Positions 42,400 to 51,387 of a stretch of 64,000 nt of DNA are shown here, piece by piece. Source of the DNA: Streptomyces sp. HSG2 (GTDB lineage: Bacteria; Actinomycetota; Actinomycetes; Streptomycetales; Streptomycetaceae); the NCBI RefSeq assembly GCF_016598575.1, contig NZ_CP066801.1, positions 4,754,501 to 4,818,500 of the forward strand, in the 5' to 3' direction. A program made the translations under genes and the position numbers. Position 1 is the stretch's first letter. Each line of letters begins with the position of its first letter. Under the pieces are notes generated by a model. It worked only from the letters and a program-made list of their open reading frames with translations, was not told the origin of the DNA and did no database searches.

Positions 42400-43620
42400 T
42401 CAGTCGGTCAACACCCGCTCCAGCGCCGCCAGCCCCTCGTCCAGTTCCCCGGCGGCGATGGTGAGCGGCGGCGCGATCCTGATGGTGGACCCATGCGTGT
42501 CCTTGACCAACACGCCCTCCCGCGCCAGCCGTTCTCCGACCTCTCGCCCGGTGCCCAGCGCGGGGTCCACGTCCACGCCCGCCCACAGCCCCCGCGTCCG
42601 GAAGCCGACGACGCCCCGCCCGGTCAACCGAGCGAGTCCGACGCGCAGCCGCTCGCCCAGCTCCGCCGCCCGGCGCTGGAAGTCGCCCGTCTCCAGCAAG
42701 CCCACCACCGCCTCGCCCACGGCGGCGGACAGGGGGTTGCCGCCGAACGTCGACCCGTGCTCGCCCGGGTTGAGCACCCCGAGCACCTCGCGGCTGCCGA
42801 CGACCGCCGACACAGGTACGATGCCTCCGCCCAGCGCCTTCCCGAGCAGGATCAGATCCGGGACGACCGACTCGTGCTCGACCGCGAGCGTGCGTCCGGT
42901 GCGGCCGAGTCCGGACTGGATCTCGTCCGCCACGAACAGGCACCCCGCTTCGCGGGTCACCTCCCGCACCCGGGTCAGGTAGCCGTCGTCCGGGACGATC
43001 ACCCCTGCCTCGCCCTGCACCGGCTCGACGAGCACGGCGGCCGTCGACTCGTCGACGGCCGCTTCCAGCGCGGCGGTGTCGTTGTACGGCACGACGCGGA
43101 AACCGGGGGTGAAGGGGCCGAACCCGGCACGCGCCGTCTCGTCGGTGGAGAACCCGACCACGGTCGTGGTCCGGCCGTGGAAATTGCCGGCCGCGACCAC
43201 GATGGTCGCCCGGCCCCCGCGTACGCCCTTGACCTCGTAGGCCCACTTGCGGGCCACCTTGATGCCCGTCTCCACGGCCTCCGCTCCGGTGTTCATGGGC
43301 AACACCATGTCGGTTCCGGTGAGCGCCGCCAGCCGCTCGGCGAAGGAGGCGAGGCGGTCGTTGTGGAAGGCGCGGGAGGTCAGCGTCACCCGGTCCAGCT
43401 GGCGGTGCGCCTCCCGGACCAGCGTAGGGTGCCGGTGCCCGAAGTTGAGGGCCGAGTAGCCGGCCAACAGGTCCAGGTAGCGGCGGCCCTCGACGTCCTC
43501 CACCCAGGCGCCCTCCGCACGGGCGACGACCACGGGCAGGGGATGGTAGTTGTGGGCCAGGACGTGCTCCTCGGCCCGGATCAGGTCGGCCGACGAACGG
43601 GTGCGGGCGGGCGCGGTCAT
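42400..43620 (-). CDS. rocD: Ornithine aminotransferase
   Basis: A 406-residue class-III PLP aminotransferase that turns ornithine into glutamate-5-semialdehyde. Seen: LDLLAGYSALNFGHRHP, LPMNTGAEAVETGIKVARKW, GNFHGRTTTVVGFS, the Asp in LFVADEIQSGLGRTG, and the PLP lysine in ILLGKALGGGIVPVSA. The order and spacing match RocD rather than ArgD or BioA. Start ATG 43620 overlaps the ddaH stop by four bases, so both are made from one transcript. Confidence 0.93.
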   Translation of the reverse strand: MTAPARTRSSADLIRAEEHVLAHNYHPLPVVVARAEGAWVEDVEGRRYLDLLAGYSALNFGHRHPTLVREAHRQLDRVTLTSRAFHNDRLASFAERLAALTGTDMVLPMNTGAEAVETGIKVARKWAYEVKGVRGGRATIVVAAGNFHGRTTTVVGFSTDETARAGFGPFTPGFRVVPYNDTAALEAAVDESTAAVLVEPVQGEAGVIVPDDGYLTRVREVTREAGCLFVADEIQSGLGRTGRTLAVEHESVVPDLILLGKALGGGIVPVSAVVGSREVLGVLNPGEHGSTFGGNPLSAAVGEAVVGLLETGDFQRRAAELGERLRVGLARLTGRGVVGFRTRGLWAGVDVDPALGTGREVGERLAREGVLVKDTHGSTIRIAPPLTIAAGELDEGLAALERVLTD

Positions 43621-44456
43621 CGTCGGTCCTCCCGGATCTCCTGGGTGCAGCACTTGATGCCGCCCCCTGCCTTGTGGAACTCGGACAGGTCGACGGGGAC
43701 GGGGACGTATCCCCGCTCGGCGAGTCGGCCCGCCAGGGCGGTCGCCGCGGACGAGATGAAGACGTGTCGGCCGTCCGACACGGAGTTGAGCCCGAAAGCC
43801 AGGGCGTCATGGCGGGTGGCCGTCACCGCGTCGGGATAGAGCCGCGCCAGCACCTCGCGGCTGCCGGGGGAGAACGCCTCCGGGTAGTACGCGATGTTCG
43901 CCTCCGTCCCGGCCTCGGGGTCGTCGAGGACGAACAACGCCGTGTCCAGGTGGTAGAAGTAGGGGTCCACCAGGGTCAGACCGATCACCGGCGCGCCGAG
44001 GTATTCCTGGGCCTCCCGATGGGCCTCGCGGGTGGTGCGGAAGCCGGAGCCCCCCAGGAGCCACCGTCCCGCCGGCACGAGGTCGCCCTCGCCCTCGCAG
44101 ACCGACTCGGGTTGGTGTACGTCGTAGCCGCGCTCCTTGAACCACGCCGTGTACGGCACGGACTCCGGTCGGCGTTCCGGCGCCAGGAAGCGGGAGCCGA
44201 GGACGCGCCCGTCCACGACGACGGCCGCGTTGGCGGCGAACACCATGTCGGGCAGGCCCGGCACCGGCCGGATGGTCTCGACGGTGTGGCCGTGCGCGCG
44301 GTACGCCGCGGTCAGGGCGCGCCACTGTGCCATGGCACGGACGGTGTCGACCGCGGCGTCCGGCCGCATCCACGGGTTGATGGCGTACCGGACGGCGAAG
44401 TGATCGGGGTCGCAGAGCAGAAAGCGACGCGGGCGCGCTGGACGGGAGTGGCTCAC
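43617..44456 (-). CDS. ddaH: Dimethylargininase (DDAH)
   Basis: A 279-residue amidinotransferase-fold hydrolase that converts N,N-dimethylarginine to citrulline and dimethylamine. Markers: FLLCDPDHFAVRYAINPWM near residue 12, AANAAVVVDGRVL, the catalytic His in PYFYHLDTALFVLDD, and the nucleophilic Cys in GGGIKCCTQEIRE at the very end. Its product citrulline can feed ornithine pools. It overlaps rocD, whose substrate is ornithine, so the pair is a short arginine/ornithine catabolic unit. Confidence 0.92.
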   Translation of the reverse strand: MSHSRPARPRRFLLCDPDHFAVRYAINPWMRPDAAVDTVRAMAQWRALTAAYRAHGHTVETIRPVPGLPDMVFAANAAVVVDGRVLGSRFLAPERRPESVPYTAWFKERGYDVHQPESVCEGEGDLVPAGRWLLGGSGFRTTREAHREAQEYLGAPVIGLTLVDPYFYHLDTALFVLDDPEAGTEANIAYYPEAFSPGSREVLARLYPDAVTATRHDALAFGLNSVSDGRHVFISSAATALAGRLAERGYVPVPVDLSEFHKAGGGIKCCTQEIREDRR

Positions 44457-44580
44457 GGACTGCCTCCGCTTCGCTCACGGGGGGTGATGGGGCACTGACA
44501 CCACGGTAGAAAGCGGTACCAACGGGCGACAAGGAACGAGAGCTGCGTGTTGACGCAGGATCGTTGCGCCTGGACCTGGC

Positions 44581-45117
44581 TCAGCGCACGTCCGATGCGT
44601 GGTCCGGAGGGGGGCCTTCGGGTGTCGCGTCGCCGTCGGCACCCAGTCGGTTCGCGCCCGCGTCCGGGCTGTCGGGGATCAGATGAGACAGGACCATCAC
44701 GCTGATCGTCTTGCGGATGAACGGCTCGGTGCGAATCCGCTCCAGCACCTCCTCGAAGTGCTCCACGTCCCGCGCCCGCACGTGCAACAGGGCGTCAGCG
44801 CCGCCGGTGACCGTCATGGCGGCGGTGATCTCGGGATGGTTGCGCACCACCTCCGCCAGGCGCCGCGGCGGGGCGGCGCCCTCGCAGTACACCTCCACGT
44901 ACGCCTCGGTCCGCCACCCCATCGACGAGGGCCGCACGGTGGCGGTGAAACCTGTGATCACACCGGTCTCCCGCAGGCGGTCCACGCGACGCTTGACGGC
45001 GGTGGCCGACAGTCCGACGTCCGCGCCGATCTCGGCGAAGGAGGTCCGGGCGTTCGCCATGAGGGCGCGGACGATCTTCCGGTCGAGGGGGTCGAACTCG
45101 GTGGGCCGGTGAGTCAT
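44581..45117 (-). CDS. Lrp/AsnC-family regulator, upstream of ddaH-rocD
   Basis: A 178-residue feast/famine regulator: winged helix in residues 8-65 (LDRKIVRALMANARTSFAEI, LSATAVKRRVDRLRETGVIT), RAM domain in 75-145, ending in LSHLIPD. A 28-residue charged tail follows. It points toward ddaH-rocD in the same orientation with a 124-base gap, so it probably senses arginine or ornithine and controls these genes. Paralogous to, but different from, the Lrp at 26972. Confidence 0.92.
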   Translation of the reverse strand: MTHRPTEFDPLDRKIVRALMANARTSFAEIGADVGLSATAVKRRVDRLRETGVITGFTATVRPSSMGWRTEAYVEVYCEGAAPPRRLAEVVRNHPEITAAMTVTGGADALLHVRARDVEHFEEVLERIRTEPFIRKTISVMVLSHLIPDSPDAGANRLGADGDATPEGPPPDHASDVR

Positions 45118-45150
45118 CGATACCGTCCTGGGTGGGCTCGGCCCGGCCCT

Positions 45151-45205
45151 CGGACCGGGAGGGGAGGGGCGGCCGGTCCGCCGGAGGGCGCGCGGGGCCG
45201 CCCTC
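45151..45205 (-). terminator. Tandem hairpins before the lrp gene
   Basis: CGGACCGG (45151-45158) pairs with CCGGTCCG (45173-45180), and GAGGGCG (45184-45190) pairs with CGCCCTC (45199-45205). Two perfect GC stems follow the small membrane gene on the minus strand and should stop its transcription before lrp. Confidence 0.5.
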
Positions 45206-45258
45206 GCGCGCGACGGGGCTCGGGTCGGTGCGGTGGGGTCGTCCGGGCGGGGCCCGCC

Positions 45259-45426
45259 TCAGGACCGGGCGGAGATCGTCGCCAGGGTGAGCAGACCCAG
45301 TACCACCCAGGCGAACCAGAGCCAGCCGTTGCCGCCGAGCGCCACCGAGTAGGCGGTCACCGCGACCAGTCCGCCGAGCGTCAGAACGCCCATCGCCTTC
45401 GTGGAACCGTCCAGGGAACGGGGCAT
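45259..45426 (-). CDS. Small two-helix membrane protein
   Basis: A 55-residue protein with two hydrophobic segments, MGVLTLGGLVAVTAYSVAL and WLWFAWVVLGLLTLATI, separated by a glycine turn. Start ATG 45426 (MPRSLDGSTKA). No motif is known. It lies 72 bases after the CtaG-like gene and likely shares its transcript, perhaps as an accessory membrane factor. Confidence 0.65.
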   Translation of the reverse strand: MPRSLDGSTKAMGVLTLGGLVAVTAYSVALGGNGWLWFAWVVLGLLTLATISARS

Positions 45427-45498
45427 CGTGACACCCTCCTCGTAGGCCGTTCCCCCCATCCTGCCCCAGCCCGGGACGGATGCCGAACGCTGCGGACG

Positions 45499-46449
45499 TC
45501 AGCCGCTTCGGGCGTGCAGCGACGCCAGGTAGGCGTTGTAGGCCTCCAGCTCCCGCTCGCCGTCGCGGTCGGCGGCGCGGTCCGTGCGACGGGCCTGACG
45601 CTGATCGGAGGCGTACCACTGGAACAACAGTGCGATGAGGACGAGGACGGAGGGGATCTCGCTGAAGGCCCAGGCGATCCCGCCCGCCGCGTTCTGGTCG
45701 GCGAGCGCGTCGATGCCCAGCGAGGCGGCGGGGTTCGCGTAGGTCTCCACCATCGGGGCCGTGGCCATCATCAGCGCGATCCCGAAGAAGGCGTGGAAGG
45801 GCATGCCCGCGAACAGTTCCAACATCCGCATCAGATGTCCGGGACGGTGCGGCCCGGGGTCGACGCCCATGATCGGCCAGAAGAAGACGAGGCCGACGGC
45901 GAGGAAGTGCACCATCATCCCGACGTGCCCGGCGCGCGACCCCATCAGGGCGTCGAAGAGCGGCGTGAAGTACAGCCCGTAGAGGCTGGCGATGAACATC
46001 GGGATGGTGAAGGCCGGATGGGTGACGATCCGGATGTATCGGCTGTGCAGCAGCCTCAGCAGCAGTTCGCGCGGGCCGGTGCGGCCCCGGCCGGCCGGTG
46101 GAAGGGCACGCAGGGCCAGAGTGATCGGCGCGCCCAACAGGATCAGGATCGGCGACACCATGCTGATGATCATGTGCTGCACCATGTGCACGCTGAACAT
46201 GGCCATGCCGTAGTCGTTCAGCGCCGTGCACATGGTCAGCACGATGCTCGCCACGCCCAGCGCGAAGCCCACGGTCCGTCCCACCGGCCATCGGTCGCCG
46301 CGCCGCACCAGACGGGCGACGCCCCAGGCGTACAGCGTCAGTGCCAGCAGGCAGGACACCAGGAACACCGGATCCGGAGACCACTGGAGTCCTCGGGCCA
46401 GCGTGAACGGCGGCAGGTCCATCATCATGCCGTGCCCGCTGTGATCCAT
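45499..46449 (-). CDS. CtaG-like cytochrome c oxidase assembly protein
   Basis: A 316-residue membrane protein with about eight to nine helices and a His/Met-rich N-terminus (MDHSGHGMMM) typical of the caa3_CtaG family, implicated in copper delivery to oxidase. Conserved segments include MFSVHMVQHMIISMVSPIL, THPAFTIPMFIASLYGLYF and HVGMMVHFLAVGLVFFWPI. No ctaCDE genes are nearby. The start is the ATG at 46449 (MDHSGHG). Confidence 0.9.
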   Translation of the reverse strand: MDHSGHGMMMDLPPFTLARGLQWSPDPVFLVSCLLALTLYAWGVARLVRRGDRWPVGRTVGFALGVASIVLTMCTALNDYGMAMFSVHMVQHMIISMVSPILILLGAPITLALRALPPAGRGRTGPRELLLRLLHSRYIRIVTHPAFTIPMFIASLYGLYFTPLFDALMGSRAGHVGMMVHFLAVGLVFFWPIMGVDPGPHRPGHLMRMLELFAGMPFHAFFGIALMMATAPMVETYANPAASLGIDALADQNAAGGIAWAFSEIPSVLVLIALLFQWYASDQRQARRTDRAADRDGERELEAYNAYLASLHARSG

Positions 46450-46524
46450 CCGCCGGCTCCTGATCCGTAGGGTTCGCGCGTTCCGCGACACGCCGTCCGA
46501 CGACGGCATTTGTCCGCACCAGAG

Positions 46525-46564
46525 TAGAACCGCCCCCGGTCGCGCCCGCGACCGGGGGCGGTTC
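46525..46564 (-). terminator. Strong terminator after pfkA
   Basis: The 40 bases form a perfect 19-pair inverted repeat with a two-base centre, starting 15 bases past the pfkA stop on the minus strand and ending at AGAACC. It is the longest perfect stem seen in the window. Confidence 0.85.
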
Positions 46565-46579
46565 TGCCGCCGGTCGGGG

Positions 46580-47605
46580 CTAGAGCACGCACTCCGCCTC
46601 GGCGTACCGGCCCTCGGGGACGGTCTTGAGGGACTCCACCGCGTCGGCCAGTGGCACCGTGACGATCTCCGTGCCGCGCAGCGCGGTCATCCGGCCGAAC
46701 TCGCCGCGGTGGGCGGCCTCCACCGCGTGCCAGCCGAACCGCGTGGCGAGCACCCGGTCGTACGCCGTCGGGGTGCCGCCGCGCTGGACGTGTCCGAGGA
46801 TCACCGGGCGCGCCTCCTTGCCCAGGCGTCGCTCCAGCTCCAGCGAGAGCTGGCGGGCCACCCCCGCGAAGCGTCGGTGGCCGTAGACGTCCTCGCCGCC
46901 TTCGTCGAAGGCCATCGTGCCCGGCTCGGGCTTGGCGCCCTCGGCGACCACGACGATCGCGAACCGCTTGCCGGCGGCGAAGCGCTCACCGACCTTGGCG
47001 GTGAGCGCGTCGATGTCGAAGGGGCGCTCGGGAACGACAACGGCGTGCGCCCCTGCCGCCATGCCGGAGTGCAGCGCGATCCAACCGGTGTGGCGGCCCA
47101 TCACCTCCACGATGAGCACGCGCTGATGGGACTCGGCGGTGGTCTTCAGCCGGTCCAGCGCCTCCGTCGCCACCGTGACGGCCGTGTCGAAGCCGAAGGT
47201 GACGTCCGTCGCGGAGATGTCGTTGTCGATGGTCTTGGGCACGCCGACTATCGGCAGGCCGTGGTCGGACAGCAGCCTGGCCGCCTTCAAGGTGCCCTCG
47301 CCGCCGATCGGGACGACGGCGTCGAGCCCGAGATCCCGTACGTGCCCCCTGGCCCGTTCCACGCCGTCCCGGAGGTGCTCGGGACGGACCCGGGAGGAAC
47401 CGAGGATCGTGCCGCCGAGCGCCAGGATGCCGCCCACGGCGTCCAGGTCGAGCTTGAGGTAGTCGCCTTCCAGGAGGCCCTTCCAGCCGTCCCGGAAGCC
47501 GACGACCTCGTCGCCGTGGTCGGCGACGGAGCGGTGTACGACGGACCGGATCACGGCGTTCAGGCCGGGACAGTCGCCGCCGGAGGTGAGGACACCAATG
47601 CGCAT
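46580..47605 (-). CDS. pfkA: 6-phosphofructokinase
   Basis: A 341-residue PFK. N-terminal GGDCPGLNAVIRSVV (residue 9 on), GGEGTLKAA near 102, the catalytic PKTIDNDISATDVTFG near 124, and MGRHTGWIALHSG near 170. The Gly after Glu in GGEGT is the ATP-type residue; PPi-type enzymes have Asp at that place. The GGEGT rather than GGDGS motif marks the actinobacterial group III enzymes. Commits fructose-6-phosphate to glycolysis. Streptomyces usually have several pfk paralogues; this is the copy in this neighbourhood. Confidence 0.94.
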   Translation of the reverse strand: MRIGVLTSGGDCPGLNAVIRSVVHRSVADHGDEVVGFRDGWKGLLEGDYLKLDLDAVGGILALGGTILGSSRVRPEHLRDGVERARGHVRDLGLDAVVPIGGEGTLKAARLLSDHGLPIVGVPKTIDNDISATDVTFGFDTAVTVATEALDRLKTTAESHQRVLIVEVMGRHTGWIALHSGMAAGAHAVVVPERPFDIDALTAKVGERFAAGKRFAIVVVAEGAKPEPGTMAFDEGGEDVYGHRRFAGVARQLSLELERRLGKEARPVILGHVQRGGTPTAYDRVLATRFGWHAVEAAHRGEFGRMTALRGTEIVTVPLADAVESLKTVPEGRYAEAECVL

Positions 47606-47829
47606 AGCCCGCTATACCTTCTCCACATGGGCTTGGGGACCGGACCGCGCTGTCCGGCTCGATCCCCGCCACCCTAGCGGCATCGGCGGGTCGCCCCGAA
47701 CGGTGTGTCCGACAGCTGGACCCACCCGCTCACCTGTGCGGACGGGCTGTCGAATGCGCCTGCCGCACCTCGACGGAACGTCCCGGTGTCCCCGGCGGAC
47801 GAGGCCGTTGCCCGCCGGTCGACCGTGAC

Positions 47830-48558
47830 CTAGGCGGGCTGCTCGGCGGCCGCGATGCGTTCCTCGCGCAGCGCCTCGTACCACCGGTCGTCCGTCGGCG
47901 GCAACGCGTTGACGTCGAGGGCCAGCTTCAGCAGCAGGTCGGCGATCTGAGGGTTTCGGGCCAGCACCGGTCCGTGCATGTAGGTCCCGAAGACCGTGTC
48001 GTTGTAGGCGCCCTCGGTGCTGTCGCCCGTGCCGTTGCCGTTGCCGAAGCGGACCCGGGCCAGGGGGCGGGCGGTGGGGCCCAGGCGGGTGACGCCTTGG
48101 TGGTTCTCGAATCCGGTCAGCGGTGGCAGGCCCAGGCGCGGGTCGATGTCGCCCAGGACGTCGCCGACGCATCGCTCGCCCTCGCCGCGCATCGAGACCA
48201 CATCGAGCAGCCCGAGACCCTGCTCACGTCTGCCGAGGTCGTTGACGAACTCGTGGCCCAGGATCTGGTAGCCGGCGCAGACGGAGAAGAGGATGGCGCC
48301 GTTGCCCGCCGCCCGCTCCAGCCCGCCGTCGCGGCGGAGTCGCTCCGCGGCCAGGCGTTGGGGGCGGTCCTCGCCCCCGCCGATCAGATAGATGTCGCCG
48401 GAGGTGGGGATCTGCTGGTCGCTGCGTACGTCCACCCGGGCGACGTCCAGGCCGCGCTGCCGGGCCCGGCGTTCGATGACGAGGACGTTGCCCTGGTCGC
48501 CGTAGGTGCTGAGCAGGTCCGGGTAGATCCAGACGACCCGGAGTTGGTTGTCGCTCAC
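47830..48558 (-). CDS. gatD: Lipid II isoglutaminyl synthase, glutaminase subunit GatD
   Basis: A 242-residue class-I glutamine amidotransferase. The nucleophile Cys is in LFSVCAGYQILGHEFV near residue 94, and the His in FGTYMHGPVLARNP near 188. WIYPDLLSTYGDQGNVLVI is the typical GatD N-terminus. It releases ammonia for MurT, which amidates the alpha-carboxyl of D-Glu in lipid II. It lies 22 bases after murT on the same strand. Confidence 0.93.
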   Translation of the reverse strand: MSDNQLRVVWIYPDLLSTYGDQGNVLVIERRARQRGLDVARVDVRSDQQIPTSGDIYLIGGGEDRPQRLAAERLRRDGGLERAAGNGAILFSVCAGYQILGHEFVNDLGRREQGLGLLDVVSMRGEGERCVGDVLGDIDPRLGLPPLTGFENHQGVTRLGPTARPLARVRFGNGNGTGDSTEGAYNDTVFGTYMHGPVLARNPQIADLLLKLALDVNALPPTDDRWYEALREERIAAAEQPA

Positions 48559-48580
48559 GAGACTCCCTGAGGTGCGGTGG

Positions 48581-49819
48581 TCAGTTGCCGACCCGGCGGC
48601 GCAGATCCTGGAAGGCGGTGTAGTTGGCGATGACCTCGATCCGGCCCGGCGGGCACAGCCGCACCGCCTCGTCGAGGTTCTCGCACACCTGGAACCGCTG
48701 GTCGGCGACCTCCAGTCGCACGGCCAGGTCCAGCCTGCGGTCGCCGACGACGCAGATGGGGTGGCCCGAGAGCCGACCGTAGTCCACGTCCCAGAGCCAG
48801 GAGGTGTCGGTCCCGTCGGCGCCCCGCGCGTTGACCGACAGGATGACCGGCGTCGGGGGCGGGTCGATGAGAGAGAACGTCTCCAACCAGCCGGCCGGGT
48901 TCTTCGCCAGCAGAAGGCGCAGGTCCCGGTCCTGGAAGCGCACCACGTCGTAGCGCCCCGCCACCGCCTCCACCTCGTGCATGCGTTCCAAGGCGACCTG
49001 GGGCGGTACTCCGAACACGGCGGCCACCGCCGCGGAGGAGGCGGCGTTGGCCTTGTTGGCCCGCCCCGGCAGTCGCAGCCGGATCGGCCACGCGGACCCC
49101 TGGGGGTCGAGCACGTGGTCGCCGGAGAGCGCCCAGGTCGGCCGCGGTCGACGGAACCCGCACTCGCCGCAGAACCAGTCTTCGCCGGGGCGCTGCATCA
49201 CGCCGCCACACGACGGGCAGGACCAGGCGTCGTCCTTCCACATCTGGCCCGCGGCCACCCAGACGACGTGCGGCGAGGAGGACGCGGCCCACACCACCAG
49301 CGGATCGTCGCAGTTGGCCACGACCACGGCCTTCGAGCCGGCCAGTCCCTCCCGCCAGTTCTCCGCGAGCATCCGGGTCTCGGCGGCGCGGTCGAGCTGG
49401 TCGCGGGAGAGGTTCAGCAGGGCGATGCACTTCGGATCCGTGTCGCGGGCCACCCCGGCGAGGTACTTCTCGTCCACCTCGATGACGCCGAAACGGGCGT
49501 CGGAGTTGCCCGCCAGCGCGGAGGTGATACCGGCCGGCATGTTGGCGCCCAGGGCGTTGGAGACGACCGGCCCGGCCGCCCGGAGGGCCTCCGCGATCAG
49601 TCGGGTCGTCGTGGTCTTGCCGTTGGTCGCCGAGACCAGGACGACGTCCAGGTTCTGGGCCAGCCGGGCGAGCAGGTCGGGATCGAGTCGGAGCGCGATC
49701 CGGCCGCCGATCACCGAGCCGCTGCCGCGTCCGGCGGCGCGGGACGCCGCCGCGACCGCCTTGCCCGCGGTCACGGCGAGCTTGGCCCGCGGCGTGAGCG
49801 GGTCCGAGTTGCCTGCCAT
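48581..49819 (-). CDS. murT: Lipid II isoglutaminyl synthase, Mur-ligase subunit MurT
   Basis: A 412-residue Mur-ligase homologue. The ATP loop is SATNGKTTTTRLIAEALRA near residue 63. A zinc-ribbon insert with two CxxC pairs (CPSCGG and CGECGF, near residues 205 and 220) marks MurT. The C-terminal DUF1727 domain ends NYTAFQDLRRRV. It binds GatD and amidates D-Glu of lipid II, needed for LD- and DD-crosslinking. Start ATG 49819 (MAGNSDPLTPR). The gene is divergent from def. Confidence 0.93.
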   Translation of the reverse strand: MAGNSDPLTPRAKLAVTAGKAVAAASRAAGRGSGSVIGGRIALRLDPDLLARLAQNLDVVLVSATNGKTTTTRLIAEALRAAGPVVSNALGANMPAGITSALAGNSDARFGVIEVDEKYLAGVARDTDPKCIALLNLSRDQLDRAAETRMLAENWREGLAGSKAVVVANCDDPLVVWAASSSPHVVWVAAGQMWKDDAWSCPSCGGVMQRPGEDWFCGECGFRRPRPTWALSGDHVLDPQGSAWPIRLRLPGRANKANAASSAAVAAVFGVPPQVALERMHEVEAVAGRYDVVRFQDRDLRLLLAKNPAGWLETFSLIDPPPTPVILSVNARGADGTDTSWLWDVDYGRLSGHPICVVGDRRLDLAVRLEVADQRFQVCENLDEAVRLCPPGRIEVIANYTAFQDLRRRVGN

Positions 49820-49988
49820 CAGTTCTCGATCCTCCTTGCGTACGCGCCGCGCCCGAAGCCTGTGGAGATGGCCGGCCACGTGGTGTGGACCTCAGCCTAT
49901 CGAGATCATCGCGCACTCCCGAATCCCGCCTCCGCCCCCGGCGGACGGGGCGACGTCCGCCCCTCCCCGGCCCCGTAGCCTGAGGCGC

Positions 49989-50567
49989 ATGCGATACGGC
50001 TCGATCCCGGGCGCCCACGGGCGCGTGCGGCCCCTCACCCTGCTCGGCGACCCGGTCCTACGGGAGCCGAGCCGTGACGTCACCGACTTCGGGCCCGGGT
50101 TGGGCCGCCTGGTGGAGGACCTGTTCGCGACCATGTACGCGGCGGGCGGTGTCGGCCTCGCCGCCTGTCAGGTCGGCGTGCCGCTGCGGGTGTTCGTGTA
50201 CGACTGCCCGGACGACGAGGACGTCCGACACCTGGGCCACCTGGTGAACCCGAGGACGGTCGCCACCGACGGGGTGGTGGTGCGCGGTCCCGAGGGCTGC
50301 CTCTCGCTACCGGGTCTGGAGGGCGCGACCGAGCGCCATGACCGTGCCGTCGTGGAAGGCCTCACCCTGGCCGGAGAAGCGGTGACGGTGCGGGGCACCG
50401 GCTTCTTCGCCCGGTGTCTCCAGCACGAGTGCGACCACCTCGACGGTCGTGTCTACGCGGACCGCCTGGCCGGGTGGCGCGCGAGAAGGCTGGAACGCCG
50501 GATCGCCAAGGCTCCGTGGGGTCGTGGCCGGACGCGGGACCGGGGAGGCCCGGCGCGGGGGGAGTGA
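49989..50567 (+). CDS. def: Peptide deformylase
   Basis: A 192-residue metalloenzyme that removes the formyl group from nascent proteins. Motif 1 GVGLAACQVGVP (residues 58-69), motif 2 EGCLSLPG (around 104), and motif 3 QHECDHLDG (around 145) supply Cys and two His for the metal and the catalytic Glu. Motif 1 has Cys in the variable position GLAAxQ. Start ATG 49989. The final 25 residues are an Arg/Gly-rich tail. No fmt gene is next to it, so this may be one of several def copies. Confidence 0.93.
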   Translation: MRYGSIPGAHGRVRPLTLLGDPVLREPSRDVTDFGPGLGRLVEDLFATMYAAGGVGLAACQVGVPLRVFVYDCPDDEDVRHLGHLVNPRTVATDGVVVRGPEGCLSLPGLEGATERHDRAVVEGLTLAGEAVTVRGTGFFARCLQHECDHLDGRVYADRLAGWRARRLERRIAKAPWGRGRTRDRGGPARGE

Positions 50568-50585
50568 GCCGGACCTGGCGGTCCG

Positions 50586-51230
50586 CTATCGGGCCGGGGC
50601 GTCCGCGCGGTCGTCCACCGCCGCCAGTCGGCCCCAGAGCAGATCGGCCAGGCATCGCACCAGCTCCCGCCGGGTGCCGGGCCGCTCGCCGAGCCACCAG
50701 TCGCCCGCCGCGTGCATCATGCCGACGACGCCGTGCCCCCACACCCTGGCCAGGCGCGCTCCCTCGGGCCCCAGGTCGAGACGTTCCTCGATCACGGTGC
50801 CCAGTTCCTCCCCCATCCTCCGCAGCAGGGGGGCGGAGTGTTCGCCGACGTCGAAGCGTGGTTCGTTGGCGTGGCCGCCCTCGGCCGGGTGCATCAGGAA
50901 GCGGTACACCTGCGGCTGGGACTCGATGGCCGCCAGGTAGGCGTCCAGGGTGGCCTCGACGCGCTCTCGGCGGTCGCCCGGTCCGTCGAGGGCCGCGCGC
51001 AGCGAGTCCAACAGGGCGTCGGTGTGTCGCTCCGCGAGTGCCGCGTAGAGCCCGCCCTTGTCGCCGAAGTGGCGGTAGAGGATGGGCTTGGTGATGCCGG
51101 CCTCGGAGGCGATGGCGTTCATCGAGGCACCGGGGCCGTCCCGCAGTACCACGCGCTCGGCGGCCTCCAGGAGGCCTCGACGTCTGTCGTCGGCCGGGCG
51201 CCGCCCGTTCTGCCCCGTCGTGGCGTCCAT
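50586..51230 (-). CDS. TetR-family regulator divergent from acyl-CoA dehydrogenase
   Basis: A 214-residue TetR. Residues 15-62 form the helix-turn-helix (LLEAAERVVLRDGPGASMNA, ITKPILYRHFGDKGGLYAAL). The C-terminal domain contains QVYRFLMHPAEGG and GHGVVGMMHAAGDWWL. Start ATG at 51230 (MDATTGQNGRR). It is divergent from the acyl-CoA dehydrogenase gene across 157 bases that contain two inverted repeats, so it likely represses both, relieved by an acyl-CoA. Confidence 0.92.
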   Translation of the reverse strand: MDATTGQNGRRPADDRRRGLLEAAERVVLRDGPGASMNAIASEAGITKPILYRHFGDKGGLYAALAERHTDALLDSLRAALDGPGDRRERVEATLDAYLAAIESQPQVYRFLMHPAEGGHANEPRFDVGEHSAPLLRRMGEELGTVIEERLDLGPEGARLARVWGHGVVGMMHAAGDWWLGERPGTRRELVRCLADLLWGRLAAVDDRADAPAR

Positions 51231-51329
51231 GCGCTCCCCACCCCACTCGCCCGTGCCCCCGTCGAAAGTAGCACCCGGCGGTCCGGCGCGTCGGCCGGGT
51301 GGCCCTCCTCGTGGGGAGTTGACTTCCGT

Positions 51330-51365
51330 ACTGGCGGGTAACAGACTCCCGTTACCGCAAGTAAC
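51330..51365. promoter_or_regulatory. TetR operator region, two inverted repeats
   Basis: Arms GCGGGTAAC (51334-51342) and GTTACCGC (51351-51358) face each other, and GTTAC-CGCAA-GTAAC (51351-51365) is a second perfect 5-base repeat sharing the middle arm. A TTGACT (-35-like) lies at 51319-51324, so binding would cover the promoter of the dehydrogenase. The site also contains TACTGGCGGGTAA, related to the site at 17071. Confidence 0.65.
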
Positions 51366-51387
51366 GTCCGGCGCGGCTGGAGGAGAC

